Origin: Roseiarcus sp.
GTDB taxonomy: Bacteria; Pseudomonadota; Alphaproteobacteria; Rhizobiales; Beijerinckiaceae
Direction of reading: 5' to 3'
Length of the DNA stretch: 13,132 nt
NCBI GenBank assembly: GCA_030153205.1
Contig: JASLHV010000167.1
Location: 1 to 13,132 of the forward strand
Part shown: positions 1-6,544 of the stretch, one piece after another
How positions within the stretch are numbered: position 1 is the first letter of the stretch
Layout of the letters: the number at the start of each line of letters is the position of its first letter
Made by a program: the position numbers and the translations under genes
Notes under the pieces: generated by a model
Told to the model about the DNA's origin: nothing
Seen by the model: the letters and a program-made list of their open reading frames with translations, nothing else
The model's database searches: none

Positions 1-447
1 CGACCGTGGCCTTCATGCGACGGATTGGCCAACGCCCGATGCTGCTCAAAAAAGGAGATCGCGGGATTCGTACTCAATCGCGTGCTTGCAGCGACGATGA
101 ACGAATTCTTCGCTCTCGTTGCCGACGGCGTTTTAGACCCTGAGGACATCGACGCGGCGCTAACCGAAGGGTTTGGGCTACGATGGTCTACGTTGGGTCC
201 TCTCGCTGCGATGGATTTGAACGCGCCGGGCGGCGTCAGGGATTATCTCAAGCGATACGGCGCCCTGTTTAAGAACGTCTCCCGCAGCCGCGGCGTCCAA
301 TCGGCGCTGGACGAAGCAATGGTCGAGACTTTAGCCAGCGCCGCCGACCGGCTCTACAATGGGCAAGATAGAGCAGTTCGCGCGGGAAACCGCGATCTTG
401 CCATCGCGACGGTACGCCGCCTCAAGTCTGACGCTAACAGGAAGTGA
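1..447 (+). pseudogene. 3-hydroxyacyl-CoA dehydrogenase / lambda-crystallin-type dehydrogenase, 3' part, frameshifted
   Basis: This is the C-terminal part of an NAD-dependent 3-hydroxyacyl-CoA dehydrogenase-family protein, nearest in feel to the L-gulonate 3-dehydrogenase/carnitine dehydrogenase (lambda-crystallin) group. The reading runs in frame 3 from base 3 (TVAFMRRIGQRPMLLKK) and then continues in frame 1 from about base 52 (KEIAGFVLNR) to the TGA at 445-447. Joined, the two halves give the family's signature around IAGFVLNR, then GVLDPEDIDAAL, GLRWS, GP and DLNAPGGV, which forms the helical C-terminal dimerisation domain. The break lies in the run of six A at 48-53; five A would restore one frame. 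The NAD-binding Rossmann half would lie upstream of the window. The frameshift could be a real lesion or a homopolymer sequencing error. The family is fairly certain; the exact substrate cannot be told. Confidence 0.72.
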
Positions 448-487
448 CGCACGCGGTTCAGACGAGGCATTTTAGCCGAGATTCGCT

Positions 488-1072
488 GTGATTGAATCAT
501 TTGCGCTGACAATTGCCATTTTACTGGGAATAGCATGGCTTTGTCGCGAATATATACTTCGACAAGCCGCGAGATTTTGGATCATGTCCGATCCGATCGA
601 TCATGCCGATGCAATCGTGGTGCTTGGCGGCGCCTTGGACTTGCGACCGGCCGCCGCGGCGGAACTGTTCAAACAGGGGTTTGCCTCGGAAGTATTGGCG
701 CCGAGGTCGCACTACGACAATGGCCGAGAAGCGCGGCGCATGGCGGATATTCTCGTCCGAGCGGGTGTTCCGATAAGTGCGATCACGGAATTTGAAATTG
801 ATCTGCTCAGCACATATGGAGAAGCTTTCGCAACGGCAAAGCTGGCCAAAATCCGAGGCTTTAAAAGCCTGCTGATTCCCACCGACTTATTTCCAACACG
901 CCGGACGCGTTGGATATTTCGTCGCGAGCTCGCCTCAATGGGGGTCACCGTAAGCGTGGCGCCGATCACCCCTCCTGACTACAGCGTCGAAAACTGGTGG
1001 CGCCATAAGCGCGGCGTCCGAACGCTGGCAAGCGAAGTTCTTAAGTACCTTTACTATCGTGTCGTTTATTGA
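488..1072 (+). CDS. YdcF/SanA/ElyC-family (DUF218) membrane-anchored protein
   Basis: The product has 194 residues from a GTG start. An N-terminal hydrophobic segment (about residues 4-19, LTIAILLGIAWL) is followed by a DUF218 domain. Visible family marks are ADAIVVLGGALDLR (residues 40-53), a threonine-containing STYGEA segment (about 108-113) and the stretch LLIPTDLFPTRRTRWIFRREL (about 128-148), equivalent to the usual strand-loop before the conserved arginines. Members are inner-membrane proteins with an alpha/beta domain, linked to cell-envelope or exopolysaccharide functions; their reaction is generally not established. The usual glycine-rich second loop is replaced here by APRSHYDNGREARRM. 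No strong ribosome binding site precedes the GTG, so the start is moderately sure. The 5' end of the gene is AT-rich compared with the catabolic genes. It converges on the minus-strand gene at 1160-1714. Confidence 0.8.
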   Translation: MIESFALTIAILLGIAWLCREYILRQAARFWIMSDPIDHADAIVVLGGALDLRPAAAAELFKQGFASEVLAPRSHYDNGREARRMADILVRAGVPISAITEFEIDLLSTYGEAFATAKLAKIRGFKSLLIPTDLFPTRRTRWIFRRELASMGVTVSVAPITPPDYSVENWWRHKRGVRTLASEVLKYLYYRVVY

Positions 1073-1159
1073 TCCCGCCCGCGACGCGCTGCGAAGATTG
1101 GAATCGCTCAACAGCGCCATATAGGAACGCGAGCGTCCGTACGCCGCTCAGCTCAAAGT

Positions 1160-1714
1160 CTATGCAGGGACTTGAGCCACCCGACCCACGACCGCGGTAC
1201 GGGACGGCCGCCAGAACACGTTAGCCATTCCTCCGCGACTGAGAAGTCGCGCGTCCTTGGCCACACCGTCTTTCAGGCAATCTAAAGCGTCTTTGAGATC
1301 GCAAACAGCAGCGTCGACGCTCTCGATAAGCGCCGCCCGATCTGAGGCGCTCGCCTTTTGCACGGCGCGCAACCCCCGGTGGGCGGTCGCTATCGCCGCG
1401 ATGACACGAGATAACGTCGGGCTCAAGTCGGAAAAGTAGAGCCCAATGAGCATCTTCATGACCGCGACGTGACTAGCCGCCTTGTCCAGCTCTTTTTCGT
1501 CGGGCGCTGCGACATTGGATTCCATCAGCGAGTAGCCGCGGTCAAAGTAGTTCGACAGCAGTCGTTCCAGCACTTCGGTTTCAACGAAGAGCTGCTCGGC
1601 TTTCTGTCGCCAGAACGCCAAGGTTTCTTTCGACGCATTGAGATAGAACGTCGATAGTCCAGCGCCGGCTGAACTCAGGACGATGGTGAAAAACAAAGCA
1701 AGGATGACCAACAC
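1160..1714 (-). CDS. Hypothetical protein with one N-terminal membrane segment and helical domain
   Basis: I do not recognise this 184-residue protein. It starts at a GTG with a good purine-rich ribosome binding site on the minus strand (GGGGGAG, bases 1719-1725). Residues 1-24 (LVILALFFTIVLSSAGAGL) form a membrane segment or uncleaved signal anchor. The remainder is rich in Ala, Leu, Glu, Lys and Asp with few glycines, so it should be mostly alpha-helical and possibly coiled, for example the stretch WRQKAEQLFVETEVLERLL. Repeated small residues at about 75-140 also suggest a helical bundle. The layout (membrane anchor plus helical periplasmic domain of about 150 residues) resembles sensor input domains, but no output domain follows. 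Codon pattern and a clean start support a real gene. Convergent with the YdcF-like gene (87 bp gap) and divergent from the M24 gene. Confidence 0.6.
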   Translation of the reverse strand: MLVILALFFTIVLSSAGAGLSTFYLNASKETLAFWRQKAEQLFVETEVLERLLSNYFDRGYSLMESNVAAPDEKELDKAASHVAVMKMLIGLYFSDLSPTLSRVIAAIATAHRGLRAVQKASASDRAALIESVDAAVCDLKDALDCLKDGVAKDARLLSRGGMANVFWRPSRTAVVGRVAQVPA

Positions 1715-1918
1715 TGCACTCCCCCAGCGCAGTTGTGACGAATCAAAGTATTGCCGAAATGCGTTAACAATATCCTAGACGTCAACGGCCTGAGCGGCCG
1801 ACCTGCCGCATGAGGAGAAAAACGGCTTACGCGCGTTAGGCGCCGGACGCACTTTCCTATAGAAGTCCTCTTACCCGTGCAGCGCCGCCATTACATGGAT
1901 TAAAACAGGAAAATCGAG
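1715..1918. promoter_or_regulatory. Divergent intergenic spacer upstream of the catabolic operon
   Basis: The 204 bp between the minus-strand hypothetical gene and the M24 hydrolase gene must carry promoters for both directions. The M24 gene has a clear ribosome binding site (AGGAAAA at about 1907-1913, just before the ATG at 1919). I see a HpaI-like palindrome GTTAAC near 1763-1768 and a TATAGA hexamer at 1859-1864 that could be a -10 box, but its partner 17 bp upstream (TTAGGC) is weak. No convincing copy of the operator found in front of the transporter operon is present, so co-regulation is not shown by the sequence. No small ORF is supported here. Confidence 0.4.
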
Positions 1919-3094
1919 ATGGTTCCCCTGCCCTTCGATCGCGCCGAGTACCAGTCGCGTCTCACGAATATTCGCCGGGAAATGGCGAAGCGCGATCTTG
2001 ACTTACTGATTGTGAACGACGTCGCGAACCAACATTACATAACGGCCTATGATGGCTGGTCCTTCTATACGCCGCAAATTGTCATCGTACCTCCAGAAGG
2101 CGAGCCTGTCTGGATCGGGCGGGCCATGGACGCCGCGGGCGGAAAGCTGACCGCCTGGATGAAGCCCGAGAATGTCGTCGGCTTCCCGGAAGATCACGTC
2201 CAGCAGCCGGATCGTCATCCCATGGATTGGATCGGACGCTGGATCGCGGAACGAGGCTGGGACAAAGGACGCATCGGCATTGAACTGGAAGCTTACTATT
2301 ACTCGCCAAAAGCGCATGCGCGGCTCACCGCGGCGCTGCCGAACGCCGCCTTCGTCGACGCCGATTTGTTGGTCAACTGGATTCGTGCGGTAAAGTCGCC
2401 AGCGGAGATCGCCTATCTTCGGCTCGGCGCGAAGCTTGCCGAAGCCGCGGTCGCCAAAGCCTATGAGGTGATTGCGCCCGGCGTTCGCGAATGCGACGCG
2501 ATCGCCGCCATCCAGACCGCTCAATACGGCGGTCTTCCGGACGTCGCCGGCGACATCACCGCTCTTCCTCCGACGATCCTTGCCGGCGAGAATGCGTCAG
2601 CGCCTCATTTGATGTGGAGCAATCGGCGATTCACGGATGGCGAGACGATCGCGCTCGAACTCGCCGGCGCGTGTCGCCGCTACACGGCGGGCCTTGCCCG
2701 TACGATGCAACTTGGAAAGAAACCGCAGAAAGTCGCCGCCGTCGAAACCGCCGTGCTTGAAGGTATGGACGCGGTCCTAGCGACGGCAAAACCGGGCGTT
2801 CTCGCCCATGACGTCGAAGCCGCCTGGCGCGCCGCCATTTCGGGACATGGGCTGAAGAAAGAATCCCGCATCGGCTATTCGATCGGTCTTGCCTATCCGC
2901 CGGATTGGGGCGAACACACGATTAGCCTGCGTCAGGGCGATCGAACAATTCTCCAACCCGGTCACGTCGTTCATGCCATCTTGGGCATGTGGATGGAAGG
3001 ATGGGGCATCGAAGTGAGCGAGACAATCCTCATTACCGACACCGGATGCGAGACGCTGACGAAGTTCCCTCGCGAGATATTCGTGAAAGGCTGA
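1919..3094 (+). CDS. Ectoine hydrolase (DoeA/EutD)-like M24 creatinase-fold hydrolase
   Basis: The 391-residue product has the two-domain creatinase/prolidase layout: an N-terminal domain (about 1-155) and a pita-bread C-terminal domain (about 160-391). From memory it matches ectoine hydrolase DoeA/EutD in YDGWSFY (44-50), NWIRAVKSPAE (153-163), ASAPH (226-230) and YPPDWGEHTISLR (326-338). DoeA opens the ectoine ring to N-acetyl-diaminobutyrate in the cytoplasm. By my own alignment the usual M24 metal ligands are largely lost: the first Asp is Glu247, the second is Gly258, the His is Tyr320, and the two Glu positions fall at Ile354 and Ser367. The creatinase-type His230 is kept, so it is probably not an aminopeptidase. 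The start has a good AGGAAAA site. It overlaps the M20 gene by one base. The neighbours are not those of a normal ectoine operon, so another cyclic amidine or amide substrate is possible. Confidence 0.82.
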   Translation: MVPLPFDRAEYQSRLTNIRREMAKRDLDLLIVNDVANQHYITAYDGWSFYTPQIVIVPPEGEPVWIGRAMDAAGGKLTAWMKPENVVGFPEDHVQQPDRHPMDWIGRWIAERGWDKGRIGIELEAYYYSPKAHARLTAALPNAAFVDADLLVNWIRAVKSPAEIAYLRLGAKLAEAAVAKAYEVIAPGVRECDAIAAIQTAQYGGLPDVAGDITALPPTILAGENASAPHLMWSNRRFTDGETIALELAGACRRYTAGLARTMQLGKKPQKVAAVETAVLEGMDAVLATAKPGVLAHDVEAAWRAAISGHGLKKESRIGYSIGLAYPPDWGEHTISLRQGDRTILQPGHVVHAILGMWMEGWGIEVSETILITDTGCETLTKFPREIFVKG

Positions 3095-4302
3095 TGATGA
3101 GCGGCCAAGCGCAACTATCTTCTCTCGGGCTCGATGACGCGTTGCTCGACGCGATGATCGCGGCGAGGCGTCATCTGCACGCCCATCCCGAATTGTCGAA
3201 CGAGGAGCAGCAAACGCAGGCCTTCGTGCTTGATTGGCTCGAAAGAAACGGCGTTCGCGGCGCCCGCATCGTCGCTGGCGCCGGCGTCGCCGTGGACATC
3301 GTCGGCGGCAAACATCCTTCCAATCGAAAGCTTGCGATCCGCGCCGACATAGACGCGCTTCCGATCGACGAGGAATCCGGCGTTCCTTTCGCCTCGATCC
3401 GCCGTGGCGTGATGCATGCCTGCGGCCATGATGCGCATACCGCTATGGGACTGGCCGCCGCCGCCGCGCTCAATCGGACGCGCGATTCTTTCAGCGGCGC
3501 GATTCGGATCATCTTTCAACCCGCGGAGGAAGCTGAACCGCTTGGCGGCAGACGCGTGGTGCAAGAGGAGAAACTGCTCGACGATGTCGACGCCGTTCTC
3601 GGCATCCATGTCGATCCCTATCTTGAAACGGGAAAAATTGCCGCCGCGAGCGGCCCTTATACGCTGGCTTCCGATATTTTCGACATTGTCGTACATGGCC
3701 GCTCCGCGCACGCCGCTCGCTCCTTCGAGGGCGTGGACGCGATCGCAATTTCGGCATCGATCATCGCCGAACTGCAGAAGCTGGTTTCCCGTGAGACGGA
3801 GGCTTTTGATCCGCTCATTGTTTCGGTGACGAGCATTCAAGGCGGCGGGGCCTATAATGTTCTGGCCGAAAAAGTGGTTCTAAAGGGCACTATTCGCTCC
3901 GGCGCGAACGAAACGCGGCAGCGCGCACACTTTCGTGTCGAGGCCATCGCAAAAGGGATCGCGTCCGCGCATGGCGGTTCGGCCGAAGTCACGATCATGC
4001 AAGGCGAGCCGCCAGTTCAAAATGACCCGGAGATGGTTCAACTCGTGCGGGAGGCGTTCGCCGACCTTTACGGTCAGGAGGCGTTTGCGTCCTTACCTGG
4101 CTGGACCGCGGCGGACGATTTCGGTTTCTATAGCGAGGTCAAGCCCGCCGTCTATTTCCGGCTTGGCGTACGCAATGAGGCGCAAGGGAGCATCTATCCC
4201 CTGCACCATCCGAAGTTTCGGATCGACGAAGACGCCATGAGCCTCGGCGCGTCGACGCTCGTCGCCGCGGCAAGACGCTTCCTTACGAGCGTATCTGAGT
4301 AA
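3094..4302 (+). CDS. M20D-family amidohydrolase / N-acyl-amino-acid deacetylase
   Basis: The 402-residue product is a metal-dependent amidase of the IAA-amino-acid hydrolase/hippurate hydrolase group. Marks in order are RADIDALP (83-90), MHACGHDAH (107-115, ligands Cys110 and His112), FQPAEE (141-146, catalytic Glu145 and ligand Glu146), His172, the lid-domain motif HGRSAHAA (201-208), WTAADDFGFY (337-346) and the last His ligand at HHP (371-373). Every expected residue is present, so it should be active. I chose ATG 3094, which overlaps the TGA of the M24 gene, with a GAAAGG site just upstream; ATG 3097 is equally possible. An upstream in-frame ATG at 2989 lies inside the M24 gene and is unlikely. 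Next to a DoeA-like hydrolase it probably deacylates that enzyme's product; M20 proteins annotated DoeB2 are reported in this role (recalled, not checked). The classical partner DoeB/EutE belongs to a different fold (AspA/AstE). Confidence 0.88.
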   Translation: MMSGQAQLSSLGLDDALLDAMIAARRHLHAHPELSNEEQQTQAFVLDWLERNGVRGARIVAGAGVAVDIVGGKHPSNRKLAIRADIDALPIDEESGVPFASIRRGVMHACGHDAHTAMGLAAAAALNRTRDSFSGAIRIIFQPAEEAEPLGGRRVVQEEKLLDDVDAVLGIHVDPYLETGKIAAASGPYTLASDIFDIVVHGRSAHAARSFEGVDAIAISASIIAELQKLVSRETEAFDPLIVSVTSIQGGGAYNVLAEKVVLKGTIRSGANETRQRAHFRVEAIAKGIASAHGGSAEVTIMQGEPPVQNDPEMVQLVREAFADLYGQEAFASLPGWTAADDFGFYSEVKPAVYFRLGVRNEAQGSIYPLHHPKFRIDEDAMSLGASTLVAAARRFLTSVSE

Positions 4303-4328
4303 ATCCTGTACTCCTCAACGCCTAACCT

Positions 4329-5360
4329 GTGGAACAACGTGTGAAGAAGATCGGCTTTCTATCTTTCGGTCATTGGTCGCCCTCCAGGGGCTCGCAGACG
4401 CAGTCGGGGTCGGACGCACTCTTGCAATCTATCGATCTGGCCGTCGCCGCCGAAGCCCTGGGCGCGGACGGCGCCTACTTTCGCGTGCATCATTTCGCTC
4501 GCCAGCTTGCTTCGCCTTTTCCGCTGCTCGCAGCGGTCGGGGCAAAGACACGCCGCATAGAGATCGGCACGGCGGTGATCGACATGCGATACGAGAACCC
4601 GCTCTACATGGTCGAGGACGCCGGAGCGGCCGATCTAATCGCCGGCGGCCGCCTGCAGCTCGGAGTCAGTCGCGGATCGCCTGAACAGGTCATCGACGGA
4701 TGGCGCTACTTCGGCTATCGCCCCGCCGAAGGCGAGAGTGACGCGGACATGGGACGGCGTCACGCGGAAGTATTTCTTGATGCGCTGCGCGGCGAAGGCT
4801 TTGCGCAGCCTAATCCTCGGCCAATGTTCCCCAACCCGCCGGGGCTCCTGCGCGTCGAGCCGCATTCGCCTGGCCTGCGCGAACGAATCTGGTGGGGCGC
4901 CGGCTCGAACGCCACGGCGGTCTGGGCGGCCAAGCTGGGCATGAATTTGCAAAGCTCGACGCTCAAGAATGACGAAGGCGGCCTGCCGTTCCACGTCCAA
5001 CAGGCGAACCAGATCCGGGCGTTTCGTGAAGCCTGGAAAGAGGCCGGCCACAAGCGTGAGCCGCGCGTATCTGTCAGCCGCAGCATCTTCGCGCTCGTCG
5101 ACGACCGCGACCGCGCCTATTTCGGACAGAGGGACGACGAAGATAAGATCGGCTTCATCGACGAAAATACGCGCGCTATTTTCGGCCGCAGCTATGCCGC
5201 GGAGCCTGACGTACTCATCGATGAGCTTGCCAAGGACGAAGGTATCGCCGAAGCCGATACATTGCTTCTGACCGTGCCCAACCAGCTCGGCGTCGCTTAC
5301 AACGCGCATGTCATCGAGGCGATCTTGACTCAAGTCGCTCCCGCGCTCGGGTGGCGGTGA
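4329..5360 (+). CDS. LLM-class (luciferase-like) flavin-dependent monooxygenase
   Basis: The 343-residue product is a bacterial-luciferase-fold TIM-barrel flavoprotein. Visible marks are KKIGFLSFGHW at the first strand, the paired histidines at 53-54 (FRVHHF, the place of the family's EHH), GTAVIDMRYENP (80-91), and RLQLGVSRGSPEQ (108-120), the phosphate or flavin-binding loop region. These enzymes use reduced FMN or F420; in Proteobacteria usually FMNH2 from a separate reductase, and none is encoded in this window. It follows the M20 gene by 26 bp on the same strand, so it is probably the third gene of the operon. The GTG at 4329 lacks a good ribosome binding site; GTG 4341, preceded by TGGAAC, is a serious alternative and would remove four residues. 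Its substrate is unknown. RutA-type members cleave an amide bond oxidatively, which would fit this neighbourhood, but similarity to RutA itself is not evident. Confidence 0.85.
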   Translation: MEQRVKKIGFLSFGHWSPSRGSQTQSGSDALLQSIDLAVAAEALGADGAYFRVHHFARQLASPFPLLAAVGAKTRRIEIGTAVIDMRYENPLYMVEDAGAADLIAGGRLQLGVSRGSPEQVIDGWRYFGYRPAEGESDADMGRRHAEVFLDALRGEGFAQPNPRPMFPNPPGLLRVEPHSPGLRERIWWGAGSNATAVWAAKLGMNLQSSTLKNDEGGLPFHVQQANQIRAFREAWKEAGHKREPRVSVSRSIFALVDDRDRAYFGQRDDEDKIGFIDENTRAIFGRSYAAEPDVLIDELAKDEGIAEADTLLLTVPNQLGVAYNAHVIEAILTQVAPALGWR

Positions 5361-5367
5361 CGTTCTC

Positions 5368-5499
5368 TCAGCGCCGGTCAAGCCCTCTGAGATAGGCGCA
5401 GAACATATCGGCCATGGCGTCAGCGTAGGTCTCGATCTCAGCAGCGGTTCGAGGGCTTTCTGAAAAATCCTTCTCCACCGTGCTGAGTCGTCCGGCTGA
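5368..5499 (-). pseudogene. Possible remnant of a TetR-family regulator C-terminus
   Basis: Directly behind the TGA of the IclR gene, in the same reading frame, the minus strand stays open for 43 codons up to a TGA at 5368-5370. It reads ...DFSESPRTAAEIETYADAMADMFCAYLRGLDRR. The pattern of an acidic-helical segment ending in ADMFCAYLRGL resembles the last helix of TetR-family regulators. No start codon with a ribosome binding site and no DNA-binding half are present, so if it is coding it is a leftover fragment or an extension reached only by stop readthrough. It lies between the convergent LLM and IclR genes, a common place for debris. The assignment rests on motif memory only. Confidence 0.35.
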
Positions 5500-6315
5500 T
5501 CAGACAGAGGAAGCGACTTTAAGAAATGGCAGAGGCGCGGCTCTCGTCTTCTCCGAAAGACTGCGTGCGGCGCCTGTAAGCGCTTCGCGGTAGCGAGGAT
5601 AGTTTCGCGCCGCATCTTCGCGCGGGGCGATCAAACACAGCGTCGCAGCGCAGGTCGCGCCGTCCTGGTGGATCGGCGCCGCGAAACAATGAGTGAAATT
5701 ATCCGCCAGAGTATCAAACGAGAAAAATCCATCATCACGGGCCTTATGAACCTCGGCGAGAAAGGCCTTTGGCTGCAACTGAGCGCCATTCGGTAGAATA
5801 AAGTCCTCCTTCGGGATGAAGGACAGGATCTGTTCGTCGCTCATATGGGAGACGAGCAAACGGCCCGACGCCGTCCACGGGATCGGAATCCTTTCGCCGA
5901 CGTCCGAACTGATCCGAAACGGCCTGACCCCTTCGCGCATCATGGCGACGGTGTATTTGTCGCCGTCGAGCATGCAGAGTTGAGAGGTCTCGCGGGTCGT
6001 CTCGGCGAGCTGGTCAAGGTACGATTTGCATTCGCGGGTAAGATCAAGCTGCGACTGGTAGGCCAGTCCCAGAAAGAACAATTTACGCCCCAGAAAGACG
6101 CGACCGTCCTTATCGGCATATTCGAGGAAGCCCGCCTTCAGGAGCAGATTGACGAGCTCATAGACCGTGGATTTCGGCGCCTGGACGCCGATCGCGATTT
6201 CATTCGGCCGGGCCGGTCGGCGCAATTCCCGCAAGTAGTCCAAAATCTCCAGAGCTCGATCGAGCCCCCGGGCTCGCCGGCTGACGCCGATCTCTTCAAT
6301 CGCCTCCAAAGCCAT
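5500..6315 (-). CDS. IclR-family transcriptional regulator
   Basis: The 271-residue product has the two IclR domains. Residues about 14-85 form the winged helix-turn-helix: GLDRALEILDYLREL, then the recognition-helix region APKSTVYELVNLLLKAGFLE, then the wing (DKDGRVFLGRKLFFLG). Residues about 95-260 form the effector-binding domain with MMREG, the family's PWTASGRLL segment and the RDDGFFSFDTLADNFTHCFAAPI stretch that lines the ligand pocket. The start is the ATG at 6313-6315, preceded on the minus strand by an AAGGG ribosome binding site. It diverges from the ABC transporter operon across a spacer holding a strong operator candidate, so it most likely controls that operon and itself in response to the transported compound or a breakdown product. 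It converges on the LLM gene. The C-terminus is slightly longer than usual. Confidence 0.92.
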   Translation of the reverse strand: MALEAIEEIGVSRRARGLDRALEILDYLRELRRPARPNEIAIGVQAPKSTVYELVNLLLKAGFLEYADKDGRVFLGRKLFFLGLAYQSQLDLTRECKSYLDQLAETTRETSQLCMLDGDKYTVAMMREGVRPFRISSDVGERIPIPWTASGRLLVSHMSDEQILSFIPKEDFILPNGAQLQPKAFLAEVHKARDDGFFSFDTLADNFTHCFAAPIHQDGATCAATLCLIAPREDAARNYPRYREALTGAARSLSEKTRAAPLPFLKVASSV

Positions 6316-6390
6316 CTCAATCGCCCTTCGCCATGAATCGGGTGTCGTCGCGTCCCCTCGTGTCTTGGCTATTGCGCGATTTTTGAAACA

Positions 6391-6441
6391 ACGCTAGCGT
6401 CACGAAGTCTGTTATAGCGATATTATGTCCGTTATAGCGGA
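6391..6441. promoter_or_regulatory. Operator cluster candidate for the IclR regulator
   Basis: The divergent spacer contains GTTATAGCG at 6411-6419 and again at 6431-6439, a direct repeat with exactly 20-bp period. The second copy sits in TCCGTTATAGCGGA (6428-6441), a palindrome with 12 of 14 positions symmetric. A perfect 10-bp palindrome ACGCTAGCGT lies at 6391-6400, its centre 19 bp before the centre of the first repeat. Three symmetric elements spaced by about two helical turns put the binding sites on one face of the DNA, as expected for an IclR dimer or tetramer. The cluster ends 103 bp before the binding-protein start and begins 75 bp before the regulator's start. A TATTAT hexamer between the repeats (6421-6426) could be a -10 box, but I find no good -35 partner. 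Confidence 0.6.
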
Positions 6442-6530
6442 ATTTGTCCAGAAGCGGACGCGAAGTCGGCCTTTGAAGGGGTCCGCCAAGCGCCGCTCAG
6501 ACATCGGAACTCGGGCGCAGGCCCCGCATC

Positions 6531-6538
6531 GGAGGGAG
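6531..6538 (+). promoter_or_regulatory. Ribosome binding site that sets the binding-protein start
   Basis: GGAGGGAG lies six bases before the ATG at 6545. It decides the start of the periplasmic binding protein: the longer in-frame ATG at 6425 lies inside the operator, has no ribosome binding site, and would put forty charged residues in front of the signal peptide. The strong site also suggests high expression, as is usual for periplasmic binding proteins. Confidence 0.8.
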
Positions 6539-6544
6539 TTTCAC

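Noticed and set aside
1059..1124. 21-codon ORF from GTG overlapping the end of the YdcF-like gene
   Set aside because: It is very short with no ribosome binding site, and nothing recognisable follows.
1850..1875. Possible second copy of the IclR operator upstream of the M24 gene (TCCTATAGAAGTCC)
   Set aside because: It shares only TCC and TATAG with the 6428-6441 palindrome, with different spacing and no symmetry, so it could be chance or a -10 box.
2989..3093. Longer N-terminus for the M20 protein
   Set aside because: This stretch is the M24 coding sequence in another frame; ATG 3094 with the overlapping stop and a GAAAGG site is the natural start.
3115..3840. 241-codon minus-strand open frame inside the M20 gene
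   Set aside because: Shadow of the M20 coding frame; composition is abnormal and no domain is recognisable.
4635..5615. Long minus-strand open frame antisense to the LLM gene
   Set aside because: It spans the end of one real gene and part of another, is Arg/Pro-rich without motifs, and is explained by the GC-rich codon bias of the plus strand.
6425..6544. Upstream extension of the binding protein from ATG 6425
   Set aside because: It begins inside the operator repeat, lacks a ribosome binding site, and would bury the signal peptide behind forty basic residues. The GGAGGGAG site before 6545 gives the real start.
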